Below, piece by piece: positions 36,030 to 45,105 of a stretch of DNA of 64,000 bases. Position numbers and translations under genes: made by a program. Position 1 is the stretch's first letter, and the number at the start of each line of letters is the position of its first letter. Source of the stretch: Elizabethkingia bruuniana (GTDB lineage Bacteria; Bacteroidota; Bacteroidia; Flavobacteriales; Weeksellaceae); NCBI RefSeq assembly GCF_002024805.1, contig NZ_CP014337.1, forward strand, positions 3,844,001 through 3,908,000. The letters run 5' to 3'. Under the pieces are notes generated by a model, which ran no database searches, had not been told where the DNA came from, and saw nothing but the letters and a program-made list of their open reading frames with translations.

Positions 36030-36311
36030 AAATTATTTTATTTACAATTGTTAATTCTTCGTTAATATTTAAGGTTTTATCGGAAGAAAAACTATGTTTA
36101 AAATACTATTTAGCTACAAATATACTATATTAGGAGCGTTTAGGAGTCTTTGTTTTTTTGTTTAATTTTTGTATTTGTTAAATTAGCGGAGTATTCAGAA
36201 ATTGTACTGTTTTTATATTTTTAATAATAGGTTTTATTATTTGAGAAAATGTTATTAAAATATGCCTAGTTGTGAAAAATATAAAATAAAAAAAGCATCA
36301 AAAAAATATTA
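36030..36311. other. divergent AT-rich intergenic region between the FadL-type gene and ricT
   Basis: No ORF, RNA gene or repeat was recognised in the centre of this roughly 345-bp gap. It is very AT-rich and carries promoter boxes for both flanking operons at its ends (36022-36029 and 36312-36319). Confidence 0.5.
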
Positions 36312-36319
36312 TAAATTTG
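36312..36319 (+). promoter_or_regulatory. -7 element TAAATTTG for ricT-gldH-PBP1A
   Basis: A perfect TAnnTTTG box, 24 nt before the ricT ATG. No TTG at the usual spacing upstream. Confidence 0.45.
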
Positions 36320-36343
36320 CAGTAATTAATATAAATAGAAAAT

Positions 36344-37678
36344 ATGAGTTGTGGATGTAAGACATCCGGCGATTCTTCCCATTCGTGTGGGCCGAAAATC
36401 TCCTCGAATGGCTGTGAAAATGTAGATACCTGCGGGAATAGTTATAAATTAAGCGTTTTTGACTGGTTATCCAATGTAGCTCAGCCTACATCGAATCAAT
36501 GTCATTATGTAGAAGTTAGGTTTAAGAATGACCGTAAAGCTTTTTATCATAATGTAAATAAGCTGCCGCTTCATATAGGTAGTGTTGTCACAGTAGAATC
36601 AAGTCCCGGACATGATATAGGTGTAGTGAGCCTCACCGGAGAACTGGTGAAAATCCAAATGAAAAAGAAAAAGACCTCAGAAGATCAGGCCTTAAAAGTA
36701 TACCGAGTTGCTTCAGCTAAAGATGTCGAAATCTGGCAGGAAGCTCGCAGAAAGGAGGATGCTATTAAGCTGGAGGCAAGAAAAATTGCACGAAATCTCA
36801 ATCTTGAAATGAAGATTACGGATATCGAATATCAGGGAGATGGCGCAAAAATAACATTCTATTATACTGCGGAAGGAAGAGTAGACTTTAGACAGCTTAT
36901 CAAGGAGTATGCTGTTGCTTTCCGTACTAAGATTGATATGAAACAGATTGGTTATCGCCAGGAAGCTGCTAAAGTAGGAGGTATAGGTTCTTGTGGACGC
37001 GAATTATGCTGCTCCACATGGTTAACAGACTTCCGTTCTGTAAATACACAGGCTGCAAGATACCAGCAGCTAAGTATTAATCCACAGAAATTGGCAGGTC
37101 AGTGTGGTAAATTGAAATGTTGTCTTAATTATGAGTTGGATAGTTATGTAGATGCTCTTAGCGATTTCCCGTCTTCATCGACTGTTTTAGATACCGAAAA
37201 AGGAAGGGCTTTCTGTATAAAAATTGACGTTTTCAAAAGAAAAATGTGGTTTGCTTATGTAGAAAATTCTATGAGCTGGTACGATTTGGATATCCAGATT
37301 GTGAAGAAGTTTATCGGTATGAATAAGAGAGGCGAAAAGATTCCACCTTTAGAAGATTATAAGGTAGACGATAAACCTTTGCAGACTGTAGATCTTATTC
37401 AGGAGAATAATGTGGATCGTTTTGAAAGGAAAAGTAAAAACAACCGCAACAGACAAAAGGGGCAGAAACCTAATAATAACAATAAACAGGAAAACAGACC
37501 GCCGCAGCCAAAATCGGAAGCAGAGCAAGTTTCTAAACCTAGACAGAAGCAAGAAGCTGAAAATACAGCTAAAACTGCTCCTCAGGGAGAAAAGAAACCG
37601 AATAAGCCGAATAATAAAAGTAAAGCGAATTTCCATAAAAATAAAAAGAGACCACCAAGGCCTGATGCAGGGGTATAA
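36344..37678 (+). CDS. RicT/YaaT-like PSP1 domain protein with Cys-rich N-terminus and basic tail
   Basis: A 444-residue protein with a PSP1 domain (about 60-270), as in Bacillus RicT, part of an Fe-S-containing complex that affects mRNA processing. The domain carries GSCGRELCCSTWLTDF and LAGQCGKLKCCLNYELDSYVD. The first 35 residues are unusually cysteine rich (MSCGCKTSGDSSHSCGPK and CENVDTCGN). The last 80 residues are a Lys/Asn/Pro-rich low-complexity tail. Partners RicA and RicF were not seen here. It is followed by gldH with a 14-bp overlap, and by a penicillin-binding protein. Confidence 0.85.
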   Translation: MSCGCKTSGDSSHSCGPKISSNGCENVDTCGNSYKLSVFDWLSNVAQPTSNQCHYVEVRFKNDRKAFYHNVNKLPLHIGSVVTVESSPGHDIGVVSLTGELVKIQMKKKKTSEDQALKVYRVASAKDVEIWQEARRKEDAIKLEARKIARNLNLEMKITDIEYQGDGAKITFYYTAEGRVDFRQLIKEYAVAFRTKIDMKQIGYRQEAAKVGGIGSCGRELCCSTWLTDFRSVNTQAARYQQLSINPQKLAGQCGKLKCCLNYELDSYVDALSDFPSSSTVLDTEKGRAFCIKIDVFKRKMWFAYVENSMSWYDLDIQIVKKFIGMNKRGEKIPPLEDYKVDDKPLQTVDLIQENNVDRFERKSKNNRNRQKGQKPNNNNKQENRPPQPKSEAEQVSKPRQKQEAENTAKTAPQGEKKPNKPNNKSKANFHKNKKRPPRPDAGV

Positions 37679-38135
37679 ATTTCTTGTAGTTATTGCTTTT
37701 TTAGGAGTACTAACGGGTTGTGTATCTCCTGATGAACAAGTTAGAACAATCTCTCTTGATGGTAAGTGGGTGTCTAAATATCCGGCTCGTTTCGAGTTTG
37801 ATATTCAGGATGCACAGAATCCAAAAAATATTATATTTGTTATCCGGAATAATAATGAATATCCTTACATGAATCTACGCTTACAGGCCTCTGTATCAAA
37901 GATTAATGAAAAAGGAAAAGCAACTGAAATTCTGAATTATATGTTTGCAGAACCTAACGGTATATGGACCGGTACAGGATTTGGTGCAACAAAAGAGACC
38001 TTAGGTCGTTATAAGATGAATTACAGATTTCCGGGTAACGGGAAATATAAAATAGAACTAAAGCACCTGATGTTTAAGAGCCCATTAACGGGATTGGAAG
38101 ACATAGGAATAAAAATAGAAACGGTTAAGCCATAA
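37665..38135 (+). CDS. gldH: gliding motility lipoprotein GldH
   Basis: A 156-residue lipoprotein. The start at 37665 lies inside the end of ricT (overlap 14 bp) and gives MQGYKFLVVIAFLGVLTGC with a lipobox. The mature part follows the GldH family: IFVIRNNNEYPYMNLRL, LNYMFAEPNGIWTGTGFGATKETLGRYKMN and KIELKHLMFKSPLTGLEDIGIKIE. GldH is needed for gliding in Flavobacterium johnsoniae, but it also occurs in non-gliding relatives, so a general envelope role is possible. The longer frame starting at 37410 is an artefact of reading through ricT. Confidence 0.9.
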   Translation: MQGYKFLVVIAFLGVLTGCVSPDEQVRTISLDGKWVSKYPARFEFDIQDAQNPKNIIFVIRNNNEYPYMNLRLQASVSKINEKGKATEILNYMFAEPNGIWTGTGFGATKETLGRYKMNYRFPGNGKYKIELKHLMFKSPLTGLEDIGIKIETVKP

Positions 38136-38143
38136 TATATTAA

Positions 38144-40528
38144 ATGGAAAATAACACTAAAAATAAGCAGCAGTCATTTCCGCTGCCCCCTAAAAAGAAA
38201 AAGCAAACTTCGGATAAAGGGGTGAAGAGATGGATAAAGTTTATATGGTTAGCTCTTGCGGCTTTTGTCGTTGGGATTGCCGGACTTTTCTTTATGGTTT
38301 CTCAGGGATTTCTTGGGGAAATGCCTGATGTTAAAGAGCTTGAAAATCCTGACATCTATGTTGCATCAGAGATTATTTCATCCGATGGTGTTTCATTAGG
38401 GAAATTTGAAAAAGAAAAAGTTATTCCGATTAAATACAAAGACCTGCCGCCTCACCTTATTTTTGCACTTCAGGCAAAAGAAGATGAGCGATTTAAAGAG
38501 CACTCAGGAATTGATATGAAATCGATTTTCAGAGCTGTTCGTTTTGGTGGTGGACGTGGTGGAGGATCTACCATTACCCAGCAGTTGGCGAAACTTCTTT
38601 TTACAAGAAATGTTTCTAAAAATAAGTTTCAAAGGGTATTCCAGAAGCTAAAAGAATGGTCTGTAGCAGTAAGCTTGGAGAAGAGGTATACGAAAGAAGA
38701 AATCATAACGCTGTATTTCAATAAATTCGACTTTACCTACAATGCAAACGGGATTGAAATGGCTTCAAGAATCTATTTCAATAAACATACAAATGAGCTA
38801 ACCTTACCTGAAGCTGCAATGTTTGTGGCAATGCTGGAAGCTCCGAATGCAAATAATCCACTGAAAAATCCGGAGAGAGCAAAGCTTCGTAGAGATGTTG
38901 TATTAAAGCAAATGCTGGATACGGGATATATCGATGATAATACCTATAACCAGGCTATTAATACACCGATCGTTACGGATTTTCATCCGGTAAAGAGTGT
39001 TAATGAAGGCTACTCGGCTTATTTCAAGTTCTATCTTAGAAAAGAAATTGACGGATATCTTAAAGATTATGAAAAAGAAACAGGAAGACCTCTGAATCTT
39101 TTTCGTGATGGATTAAAGATCTATGTAACACTTGATTCAAGAATGCAAAAGTATGCTGAAGAGGCTATAAAGCAACACTTGACTGTTCTTCAGAAAAACT
39201 TTGATGCTGAACAGGCACGAAATCCAAACAGACCATACTATCTGATCAGTAAGAAAACTGCAAATGATTTGATGATGGCAGCTGTAAAAAGAACAGGACG
39301 TTATAAGCAAATGAAGGCTGAAGGAATGTCTGAAGATTCTATTATGCTGGATTTTCATAAAAAGACTAAGTTAACAAGGTTTACATGGGATGGAGAAGAG
39401 GATGTGGAAATGTCTCCTTGGGACTCGATCCGTTATCATAAACAAATTGCACAGGCTGGTTTAATGTCTATGGAGCCTGCTACAGGAAACATCAAAGCCT
39501 GGGTAGGAGGAATCAACTGGCAGCACTATCAGTACGACCACGTAAAACAAGGTAAACGTCAGGTAGGATCTACATTCAAGCCATTTGTTTATGCTACTGC
39601 GATTATGAACCTGGGGTATACGCCTTGTACGGTAGTATCTAATGCCAATTATAGCAAAGGAGGATGGAATGTAAGAGGAGGAAGAAGCGGAGGATCTCTT
39701 GCGCTTCGTGATGCTCTTGCACATTCTCAGAATGCCGTTGCTGCACGTCTTATTGAAAGTACAGGTGTAGACAAGGTTATACAGTTAGCACGTGATCTTG
39801 GTGTACAAAGTGATATTCCAAAAAATAATACAATTGCTCTTGGTTCTTCGGATATTACCATTTACGAGATGTTGGGTGCATACAGTACCTTTGCTAACTT
39901 TGGAACTTATACCAAACCAGAAATGGTATGGCGTATTGAAGATCCAAACGGCCGTTTAATAAAAGAAGTGAAGCCTGAGTCTAAAGAAGTCATGAATGAA
40001 GTGTATGCTTATACAATGATTGACATGATGAAAGGTGTTGCTGAGTATGGTACGGCATCTTCCGGACTAAAGAGATTAGGAATTAATGCTGAAATAGCTG
40101 CTAAAACAGGTACAACCAATAACAACTCCGATGGTTGGTTTATGGGGATTACTCCTAAGCTTGCAACCGGTGTATGGGTAGGTTGGGAAGACCGTGCAAC
40201 CCACTTCTATAGTACTGGTGAGGGACAGGGAGCGAGAATGGCACTACCAATATGGGGATACTTTATGCAGCGAGTTTACAAGGATAAATCATTGGGTATA
40301 ACTCAGGAAGACAGATTCGTGAAACCTTCCACATATGACGGTTGTAACTCACTAAAAGGGCTCGGAGGTTATGGAGATGAAGGAGGACTTCAGACGATTG
40401 ATGAGGTGAGAAGCCCAAGACCGCCATCGAATAATGGTAACCCTGATAACAATGGGCAACCGGCGAAAAAAGAAGAAAATATTAACGATAAGATCAATAA
40501 GACAGACGATATTGATTTTAATAAATAA
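38144..40528 (+). CDS. penicillin-binding protein 1A (glycosyltransferase-transpeptidase)
   Basis: A 794-residue bifunctional peptidoglycan synthase. A cytoplasmic tail and one membrane segment (about 33-55) precede the GT51 glycosyltransferase domain with KEDERFKEHSGIDMKSIFRA and GGGSTITQQLAKLLF. The transpeptidase domain has the serine in GSTFKPFVYATA, the second motif SQNAVAARL, and KTGTTNNNSDGWFMG. The C-terminus is Asn/Gly/Pro-rich and disordered. It is third in the ricT-gldH operon, 8 bp after gldH, and ends at a strong terminator. Confidence 0.95.
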   Translation: MENNTKNKQQSFPLPPKKKKQTSDKGVKRWIKFIWLALAAFVVGIAGLFFMVSQGFLGEMPDVKELENPDIYVASEIISSDGVSLGKFEKEKVIPIKYKDLPPHLIFALQAKEDERFKEHSGIDMKSIFRAVRFGGGRGGGSTITQQLAKLLFTRNVSKNKFQRVFQKLKEWSVAVSLEKRYTKEEIITLYFNKFDFTYNANGIEMASRIYFNKHTNELTLPEAAMFVAMLEAPNANNPLKNPERAKLRRDVVLKQMLDTGYIDDNTYNQAINTPIVTDFHPVKSVNEGYSAYFKFYLRKEIDGYLKDYEKETGRPLNLFRDGLKIYVTLDSRMQKYAEEAIKQHLTVLQKNFDAEQARNPNRPYYLISKKTANDLMMAAVKRTGRYKQMKAEGMSEDSIMLDFHKKTKLTRFTWDGEEDVEMSPWDSIRYHKQIAQAGLMSMEPATGNIKAWVGGINWQHYQYDHVKQGKRQVGSTFKPFVYATAIMNLGYTPCTVVSNANYSKGGWNVRGGRSGGSLALRDALAHSQNAVAARLIESTGVDKVIQLARDLGVQSDIPKNNTIALGSSDITIYEMLGAYSTFANFGTYTKPEMVWRIEDPNGRLIKEVKPESKEVMNEVYAYTMIDMMKGVAEYGTASSGLKRLGINAEIAAKTGTTNNNSDGWFMGITPKLATGVWVGWEDRATHFYSTGEGQGARMALPIWGYFMQRVYKDKSLGITQEDRFVKPSTYDGCNSLKGLGGYGDEGGLQTIDEVRSPRPPSNNGNPDNNGQPAKKEENINDKINKTDDIDFNK

Positions 40529-40533
40529 ACATT

Positions 40534-40559
40534 AGCCGGATAATATCCGGCTTTTTTTA
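40534..40559 (+). terminator. terminator of the ricT-gldH-PBP1A operon
   Basis: AGCCGGATA / TATCCGGCT arms (40534-40542 and 40544-40552) and a T-run. It ends 2 bp before the next ATG. Confidence 0.88.
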
Positions 40560-40561
40560 TC

Positions 40562-42100
40562 ATGATGAACTTGCCAGAAATCAAACAGCCTTTTAAAGAA
40601 ACCTTTCCAGGTGATAATACATATGATAACTATCCACGGCAGACTCCGGGTGTACTTTATGCCCTTGTTGAGCCGATGGAATTCCCAAAACCTGAACTGA
40701 TTCTCTTCAATGAAGAACTGGGAGAACAACTAATGATCGCTAAAGATAACATCGGTCTGTTTAGTGGGCAGATGCTTCCGGAAGGAGTTACAACATATGC
40801 TACAGCTTATGCCGGACACCAGTTTGGTAACTGGGCTGGTCAGTTAGGAGATGGCCGCGCAATCAATATAGGAGAAGTTAAGAGCCGATCCGGGAAGAAT
40901 ATAGAATTGCAATATAAAGGAGCCGGAAGTACTCCTTATTCCAGAAATGCAGATGGCAGAGCTGTTTTCCGCTCCTCACTCAGAGAGTATATGATGAGTG
41001 AGGCTATGTATCATTTAGGAATTTCTACAACCCGTGCTTTAAGTCTTGTAAAGACAGGTGAAAATGTAATACGGGATATGTTTTATAATGGGCATCCGGA
41101 AGCAGAAAACGGAGCTGTGATTATACGAACAGCTGAAAGCTTCATCCGGTTCGGACATTTTGAATTATTGGCTGCAAGACAAGAAACGGATACGCTAAAG
41201 CAGTTAATGGACTGGATAATAGAACGCTATTTTCCGGAAATCAAAGGGGAAACAGATGCTGATAAATACCTGAGTTGGTTCCGGGAAGTTGCTCAGAAAA
41301 CCGCTGAAACTATTATTGACTGGTTTAGAGTAGGTTTTGTTCACGGTGTAATGAATACCGATAATATGTCCATTCTGGGGCTAACTATAGATTATGGTCC
41401 CTTCAGTATGCTGGATGAATATAGTTTGAATTTTACGCCTAATACGACCGATCTGCCGGGAAGAAGATATGCCTTTGGAAAGCAGGCGAATATTGCACAC
41501 TGGAATTTATTTCAATTGGCTAATGCTATTTTTCCTGTTGTGAATAATCAGGAAGGCTTAGAAGAAATACTCAATGATTTTTCAAAATACTTCTGGACGG
41601 GTTATGATAAGATGATGGCTGAAAAGTTGGGGTTAGATGGTGTTAAGGAAAGTGATCAGTCTCTTCTTCTGGAATGGCAAAAACTAATGGACGAGCTAAA
41701 ACTGGATTATACTTTGTTTTTTTCTTTATTAGAGAAAGTGGATGCTCAAACAAATGCAGCTCTTCATTTCGAGCCTTGTTTTTATTATAATCTTACCCAG
41801 TCGCAAATATTACAACTGGAGAATTTCGTGCAACATTATGTAGACCGAAAATCACAAAATACAATTTCCACAGAAGAATCCCTGCAAAAAATGCAGCGTG
41901 CAAATCCTAAATTTATTTTAAGAAATTACCTGCTTTTTCAATGTATTGAAGAAACAGATCAAGGAGATTTTACATTGCTCAACAAGTTATTGAAAGCATT
42001 AGAGAACCCCTATGAAGAATTATATCCGGAGTTCTCTGTGAAACGACCGGACTGGGCAGGAGATCAGCCTGGCTGCTCGACATTATCATGTAGTTCATAG
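40562..42100 (+). CDS. SelO/YdiU-type protein adenylyltransferase
   Basis: A 512-residue pseudokinase-fold enzyme of the SelO family, which AMPylates proteins using ATP in redox response. Recognisable are ATAYAGHQFGNWAGQLGDGRAINIGEV, LQYKGAGSTPYSRNADGRAVFRSSLREYMMSEAMYHLGI, and FVHGVMNTDNMSILGLTIDYGPFSMLDEY. The C-terminus ends CSTLSCSS, with a Cys in the position where some eukaryotic SelO proteins have selenocysteine. The start follows directly on the upstream terminator, so a promoter must lie in or before it. Likely monocistronic. Confidence 0.93.
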   Translation: MMNLPEIKQPFKETFPGDNTYDNYPRQTPGVLYALVEPMEFPKPELILFNEELGEQLMIAKDNIGLFSGQMLPEGVTTYATAYAGHQFGNWAGQLGDGRAINIGEVKSRSGKNIELQYKGAGSTPYSRNADGRAVFRSSLREYMMSEAMYHLGISTTRALSLVKTGENVIRDMFYNGHPEAENGAVIIRTAESFIRFGHFELLAARQETDTLKQLMDWIIERYFPEIKGETDADKYLSWFREVAQKTAETIIDWFRVGFVHGVMNTDNMSILGLTIDYGPFSMLDEYSLNFTPNTTDLPGRRYAFGKQANIAHWNLFQLANAIFPVVNNQEGLEEILNDFSKYFWTGYDKMMAEKLGLDGVKESDQSLLLEWQKLMDELKLDYTLFFSLLEKVDAQTNAALHFEPCFYYNLTQSQILQLENFVQHYVDRKSQNTISTEESLQKMQRANPKFILRNYLLFQCIEETDQGDFTLLNKLLKALENPYEELYPEFSVKRPDWAGDQPGCSTLSCSS

Positions 42101-42177
42101 TTTCCAAAGCATCTCCGATGGTAGAGGATATGACACGTAAATATTGATTTTGTGTTTTTTATCATGCCAAGAATGGT

Positions 42178-42185
42178 TACTTTTG
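42178..42185 (+). promoter_or_regulatory. -7 element TACTTTTG for the DUF885 gene
   Basis: A perfect TAnnTTTG box 17 nt before the ATG at 42203. A TTTG at 42149-42152 lies 25 nt upstream, slightly far for a -33 element. Confidence 0.5.
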
Positions 42186-42202
42186 GGTAAACAATCTTTT
42201 CT

Positions 42203-44011
42203 ATGAAAAAACTAATTAAAATAGGAATGCTTGCCTCTATGGGATTGACGTTAGCTGTGATATCCTGTCAGAAGAAAGATTCTGCAAAAAATGAAGCTGC
42301 GGATAGTAGAGAAAATGATAAACTGGTAAAACTTGCAGATAAATACTATGAGGCATATCTGAAGCTTAGTCCTTTAGATGCTACATATCAGGGAGATGTA
42401 AGATATAATGATCTGTTGCCTGATAATATCGATGCAAAAGTTATTACCGGTGAAATTAATTTTTACAATAACACGATAAAAGAGCTTTCTAAAATTAATT
42501 ATGAAGCTTTGGATGATCAGCACAAGGTAATCTTTGATGTGCTGGATAATCAGCTTAAAACAAAGGTCGAAAGCTATGTTTATCATCCCGAATATATTCC
42601 GTTTAGCCAATTTGATGGACTGCCACTTACGATGCCTCTATTGGGAAGTGGGAAGGGAAGTCAGCCTTTCAAAACAGCAAAAGATTATGACAACTGGTTA
42701 AAACGTATAGATCAGTTTCCTGCATGGATGGGTACTGCCGAGCAAAACTTCCGTACAGGAATAAAAAATAAAATGGTATTGCCTAAAAAGCTTGTGGTGA
42801 AAATGATTCCACAGATGAATGCCACTGAAATTATAACAACAGAATTTGATAAAAATATCTTTTACGGACCTATAAAGGATTTTCCAAAAGACTTTACTGC
42901 AGATCAGAAGCAGAAATATACCAAACTTTTCCAGGAAGCTATTAAAGATAAGATTATTCCTGTGTATTCTCGTATGGGTAAATTCTTGAAGGAAGAATAC
43001 TTGCCTAATGCCCGTGATACGGATGGTTATAATGCTTTACCAAATGGTAAGGATATATACGCTTATTATGTAAAAACATGGACAACAACCAGCAGAACTC
43101 CGGATGAAATACATAAAACCGGTCTTGAAGAGGTGGCACGAATCCGTAGAGAAATGGAAAAAGTAAAAGCGCAGGTAGGTTATAAAGGATCGCTGGAAGA
43201 GTTTTTGGCTCATGTAAAAAATGATCCAAAAGCAATGCCGTATAAAACTTCAAAAGAGATTCTGGATGGATTTCAGGGGATTTTGACAAAGATTACCCCG
43301 AAGCTAAAAACAATGTTTAACGTAACACCAAAGACTCCATTTGAAATACGTCAGACAGAGAAATTCCGGGAGGCTACTGCCAGTGCAGAATATATGCAGG
43401 GAACACCTGACGGTAAGAGACCGGGGATTTTTTATATTCCGATTCCTGATCCTAAGAAGTTTAATGTGACTAGTGGAATGGAATCTTTGTTTCTGCATGA
43501 AGCAATTCCGGGACACCATTATCAGGTTTCTTTGCAACAGGAAAATACAAAGCTGCCTAAGTTTATGCGTTTTGGCTGGTTAGGAGCTTATGGTGAAGGT
43601 TGGGCGCTGTATTGTGAATCTCTGGGGCCAGAGTTTGGACTTTATACGGATCCTTATCAAAAATTGGGTTCGCTGAGTGACGAAATGATGAGAGCGGTTC
43701 GATTGGTAGTTGATACAGGTATTCATACAGGGCAAATGACGAGAGAACAGGCTATAAAATATTTTCTGAGTAATGTGGCTTATGATGAGGCGGGAGCAAC
43801 TGCGGAGATTGAACGTTATATGGCAATACCAGGACAGGCGTTGAGTTATAAAACCGGAGCTTTAAAAATAAGAGAGCTAAGAACAAAATATGAAAAACAA
43901 CTTGGGGCTAAATTCAGTCTGGCGTCTTTCCATGATGAGGTACTAAGTCAGGGATGTCTGCCGCTAAGTGTTCTGGAAAGAAAAATGGAGCTTTGGTCTA
44001 AGAAGCAATAA
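42203..44011 (+). CDS. DUF885 family metallopeptidase-like lipoprotein
   Basis: A 602-residue lipoprotein: signal MKKLIKIGMLASMGLTLAVISC with Cys22 as the lipid site. The DUF885 domain covers nearly the whole protein, from YEAYLKLSPLDATYQGD to the C-terminus. The zincin-like motif is LFLHEAIPGHHYQ, with a downstream YGEGWALYCESLG whose Glu could be the third ligand. DUF885 proteins resemble M2/M32-type peptidases but few are characterised. It is probably a periplasmic or surface peptidase. Monocistronic, with its own promoter and terminator. Confidence 0.88.
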   Translation: MKKLIKIGMLASMGLTLAVISCQKKDSAKNEAADSRENDKLVKLADKYYEAYLKLSPLDATYQGDVRYNDLLPDNIDAKVITGEINFYNNTIKELSKINYEALDDQHKVIFDVLDNQLKTKVESYVYHPEYIPFSQFDGLPLTMPLLGSGKGSQPFKTAKDYDNWLKRIDQFPAWMGTAEQNFRTGIKNKMVLPKKLVVKMIPQMNATEIITTEFDKNIFYGPIKDFPKDFTADQKQKYTKLFQEAIKDKIIPVYSRMGKFLKEEYLPNARDTDGYNALPNGKDIYAYYVKTWTTTSRTPDEIHKTGLEEVARIRREMEKVKAQVGYKGSLEEFLAHVKNDPKAMPYKTSKEILDGFQGILTKITPKLKTMFNVTPKTPFEIRQTEKFREATASAEYMQGTPDGKRPGIFYIPIPDPKKFNVTSGMESLFLHEAIPGHHYQVSLQQENTKLPKFMRFGWLGAYGEGWALYCESLGPEFGLYTDPYQKLGSLSDEMMRAVRLVVDTGIHTGQMTREQAIKYFLSNVAYDEAGATAEIERYMAIPGQALSYKTGALKIRELRTKYEKQLGAKFSLASFHDEVLSQGCLPLSVLERKMELWSKKQ

Positions 44012-44043
44012 AAGTCGGATTTATTATCCTTTTAAATATAAAG

Positions 44044-44076
44044 ACATCATAGGTATTGACCTATGATGTTTTTTTA
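44044..44076 (+). terminator. terminator of the DUF885 gene
   Basis: A perfect 11-bp stem ACATCATAGGT / ACCTATGATGT (44044-44054, 44059-44069) with ATTG loop and a T-run. Confidence 0.92.
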
Positions 44077-44100
44077 TAGAAATACTAAAGAAGAAACGTT

Positions 44101-44838
44101 TTAGTAGCCTCTTCCTACTTTTTCCAGATCCTCATTGTGTTTGTTTCGGAATCTGAATTGGTGAAAAGAAGGATCAGAAGAAACTTCCAATTCCATACTC
44201 TTTAGTTCTGCAATCTCTATTTTAAGATTTTCAGCTGTAAAGTCTAAAAGATGGCCGCCATGCTTTTTATCGGCAGAGAGAAAGTGGAAATGAAAACCAC
44301 TCACATTTATTCCGTTTAAATATTCAGGTAAAAAATAGCCAATAAGTGTCCCTTGGACATTGTTAAAATTAAATACCCTCTGTTTATCCAGAATAGTAGA
44401 AAGAATAGGGAAAGGGGCTTCTGTTGGTGGAAAAGCTCTTGTTCTTATATGTTCGAATTCTCCGGTTATTTTTATAGCATACATAGCGTTTTTGTTCTCG
44501 AGAGTATTCGTGATAATTCTGAATAATGATTCTCTGGCTGTTGTGGCATTGATATGGGAAATTAAATCTGCCTCAAAAAATGTAACAGATGAAAAAGCAA
44601 CCATATGATCGTCTTTCAGAATTATGGTTTCTCCATCTGAATTCGTCTGGTAGGCCTTTCCATCCAGTATTGTTAATTCTCCGTCCAACATTCCGGGAGC
44701 GCCAAGTCCAAAATCACCTTTTTGCTTCAGGCTTTTAACAGAAATGGTTCCTTCATAAAGGCCTCCGATCAGAGCCTCGGATATGCCATAATTATAGAGA
44801 ATGTTCGATGTTTTTTCTTTCTGCCTGTTTGTACTCAT
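44101..44838 (-). CDS. alpha-acetolactate decarboxylase
   Basis: A 245-residue enzyme that converts acetolactate to acetoin. Family motifs are KQKGDFGLGAPGMLDGELTILDGKAYQ, FKGTLIGYFLPEYLNGINV-like (here GTLIGYFLPEYLNG), and the zinc-binding GFHFHFLSADKKHGGHLLDF with three His residues. No signal peptide, so it is cytoplasmic. No acetolactate synthase or butanediol dehydrogenase gene is adjacent, so it stands alone; it may draw acetolactate from valine and leucine synthesis. A 14-bp stem-loop lies about 190 bp upstream. Confidence 0.93.
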   Translation of the reverse strand: MSTNRQKEKTSNILYNYGISEALIGGLYEGTISVKSLKQKGDFGLGAPGMLDGELTILDGKAYQTNSDGETIILKDDHMVAFSSVTFFEADLISHINATTARESLFRIITNTLENKNAMYAIKITGEFEHIRTRAFPPTEAPFPILSTILDKQRVFNFNNVQGTLIGYFLPEYLNGINVSGFHFHFLSADKKHGGHLLDFTAENLKIEIAELKSMELEVSSDPSFHQFRFRNKHNEDLEKVGRGY

Positions 44839-45026
44839 TGTGTTGTAATTTGGTGTTGTGGGGGGGTATTTAGAATAACAATTCCTTCACTTTAGCATTC
44901 CTAAATTAAAAAATATTATGTAATCCGATGTAATTTATTTGTTATATTTTGTTTAATAAATAATTATTATTGAATTAATTTTAATATCAATGAGCTTTAA
45001 TTGTAAATTATTATTAATCTTTATAA

Positions 45027-45060
45027 CAGCCCCGGTAAGAGAACTTTCTTACCGGGGCTG
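45027..45060. other. GC-rich 14-bp perfect stem-loop between nth and the acetolactate decarboxylase gene
   Basis: CAGCCCCGGTAAGA (45027-45040) and its exact complement (45047-45060) enclose a GAACTT loop. The T-run expected of a terminator is missing on both strands. It may be a weak nth terminator, a processing site or a regulatory hairpin. Confidence 0.7.
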
Positions 45061-45105
45061 ATTTTCACTCCTGAAATGGAGTTTATTTTATATGAAAGAT
45101 AAGCG

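Noticed and set aside
37410-37664. Upstream extension of the gldH reading frame
   Set aside because: It lies within ricT in another frame, is very basic, and the lipoprotein signal begins at the internal ATG 37665.
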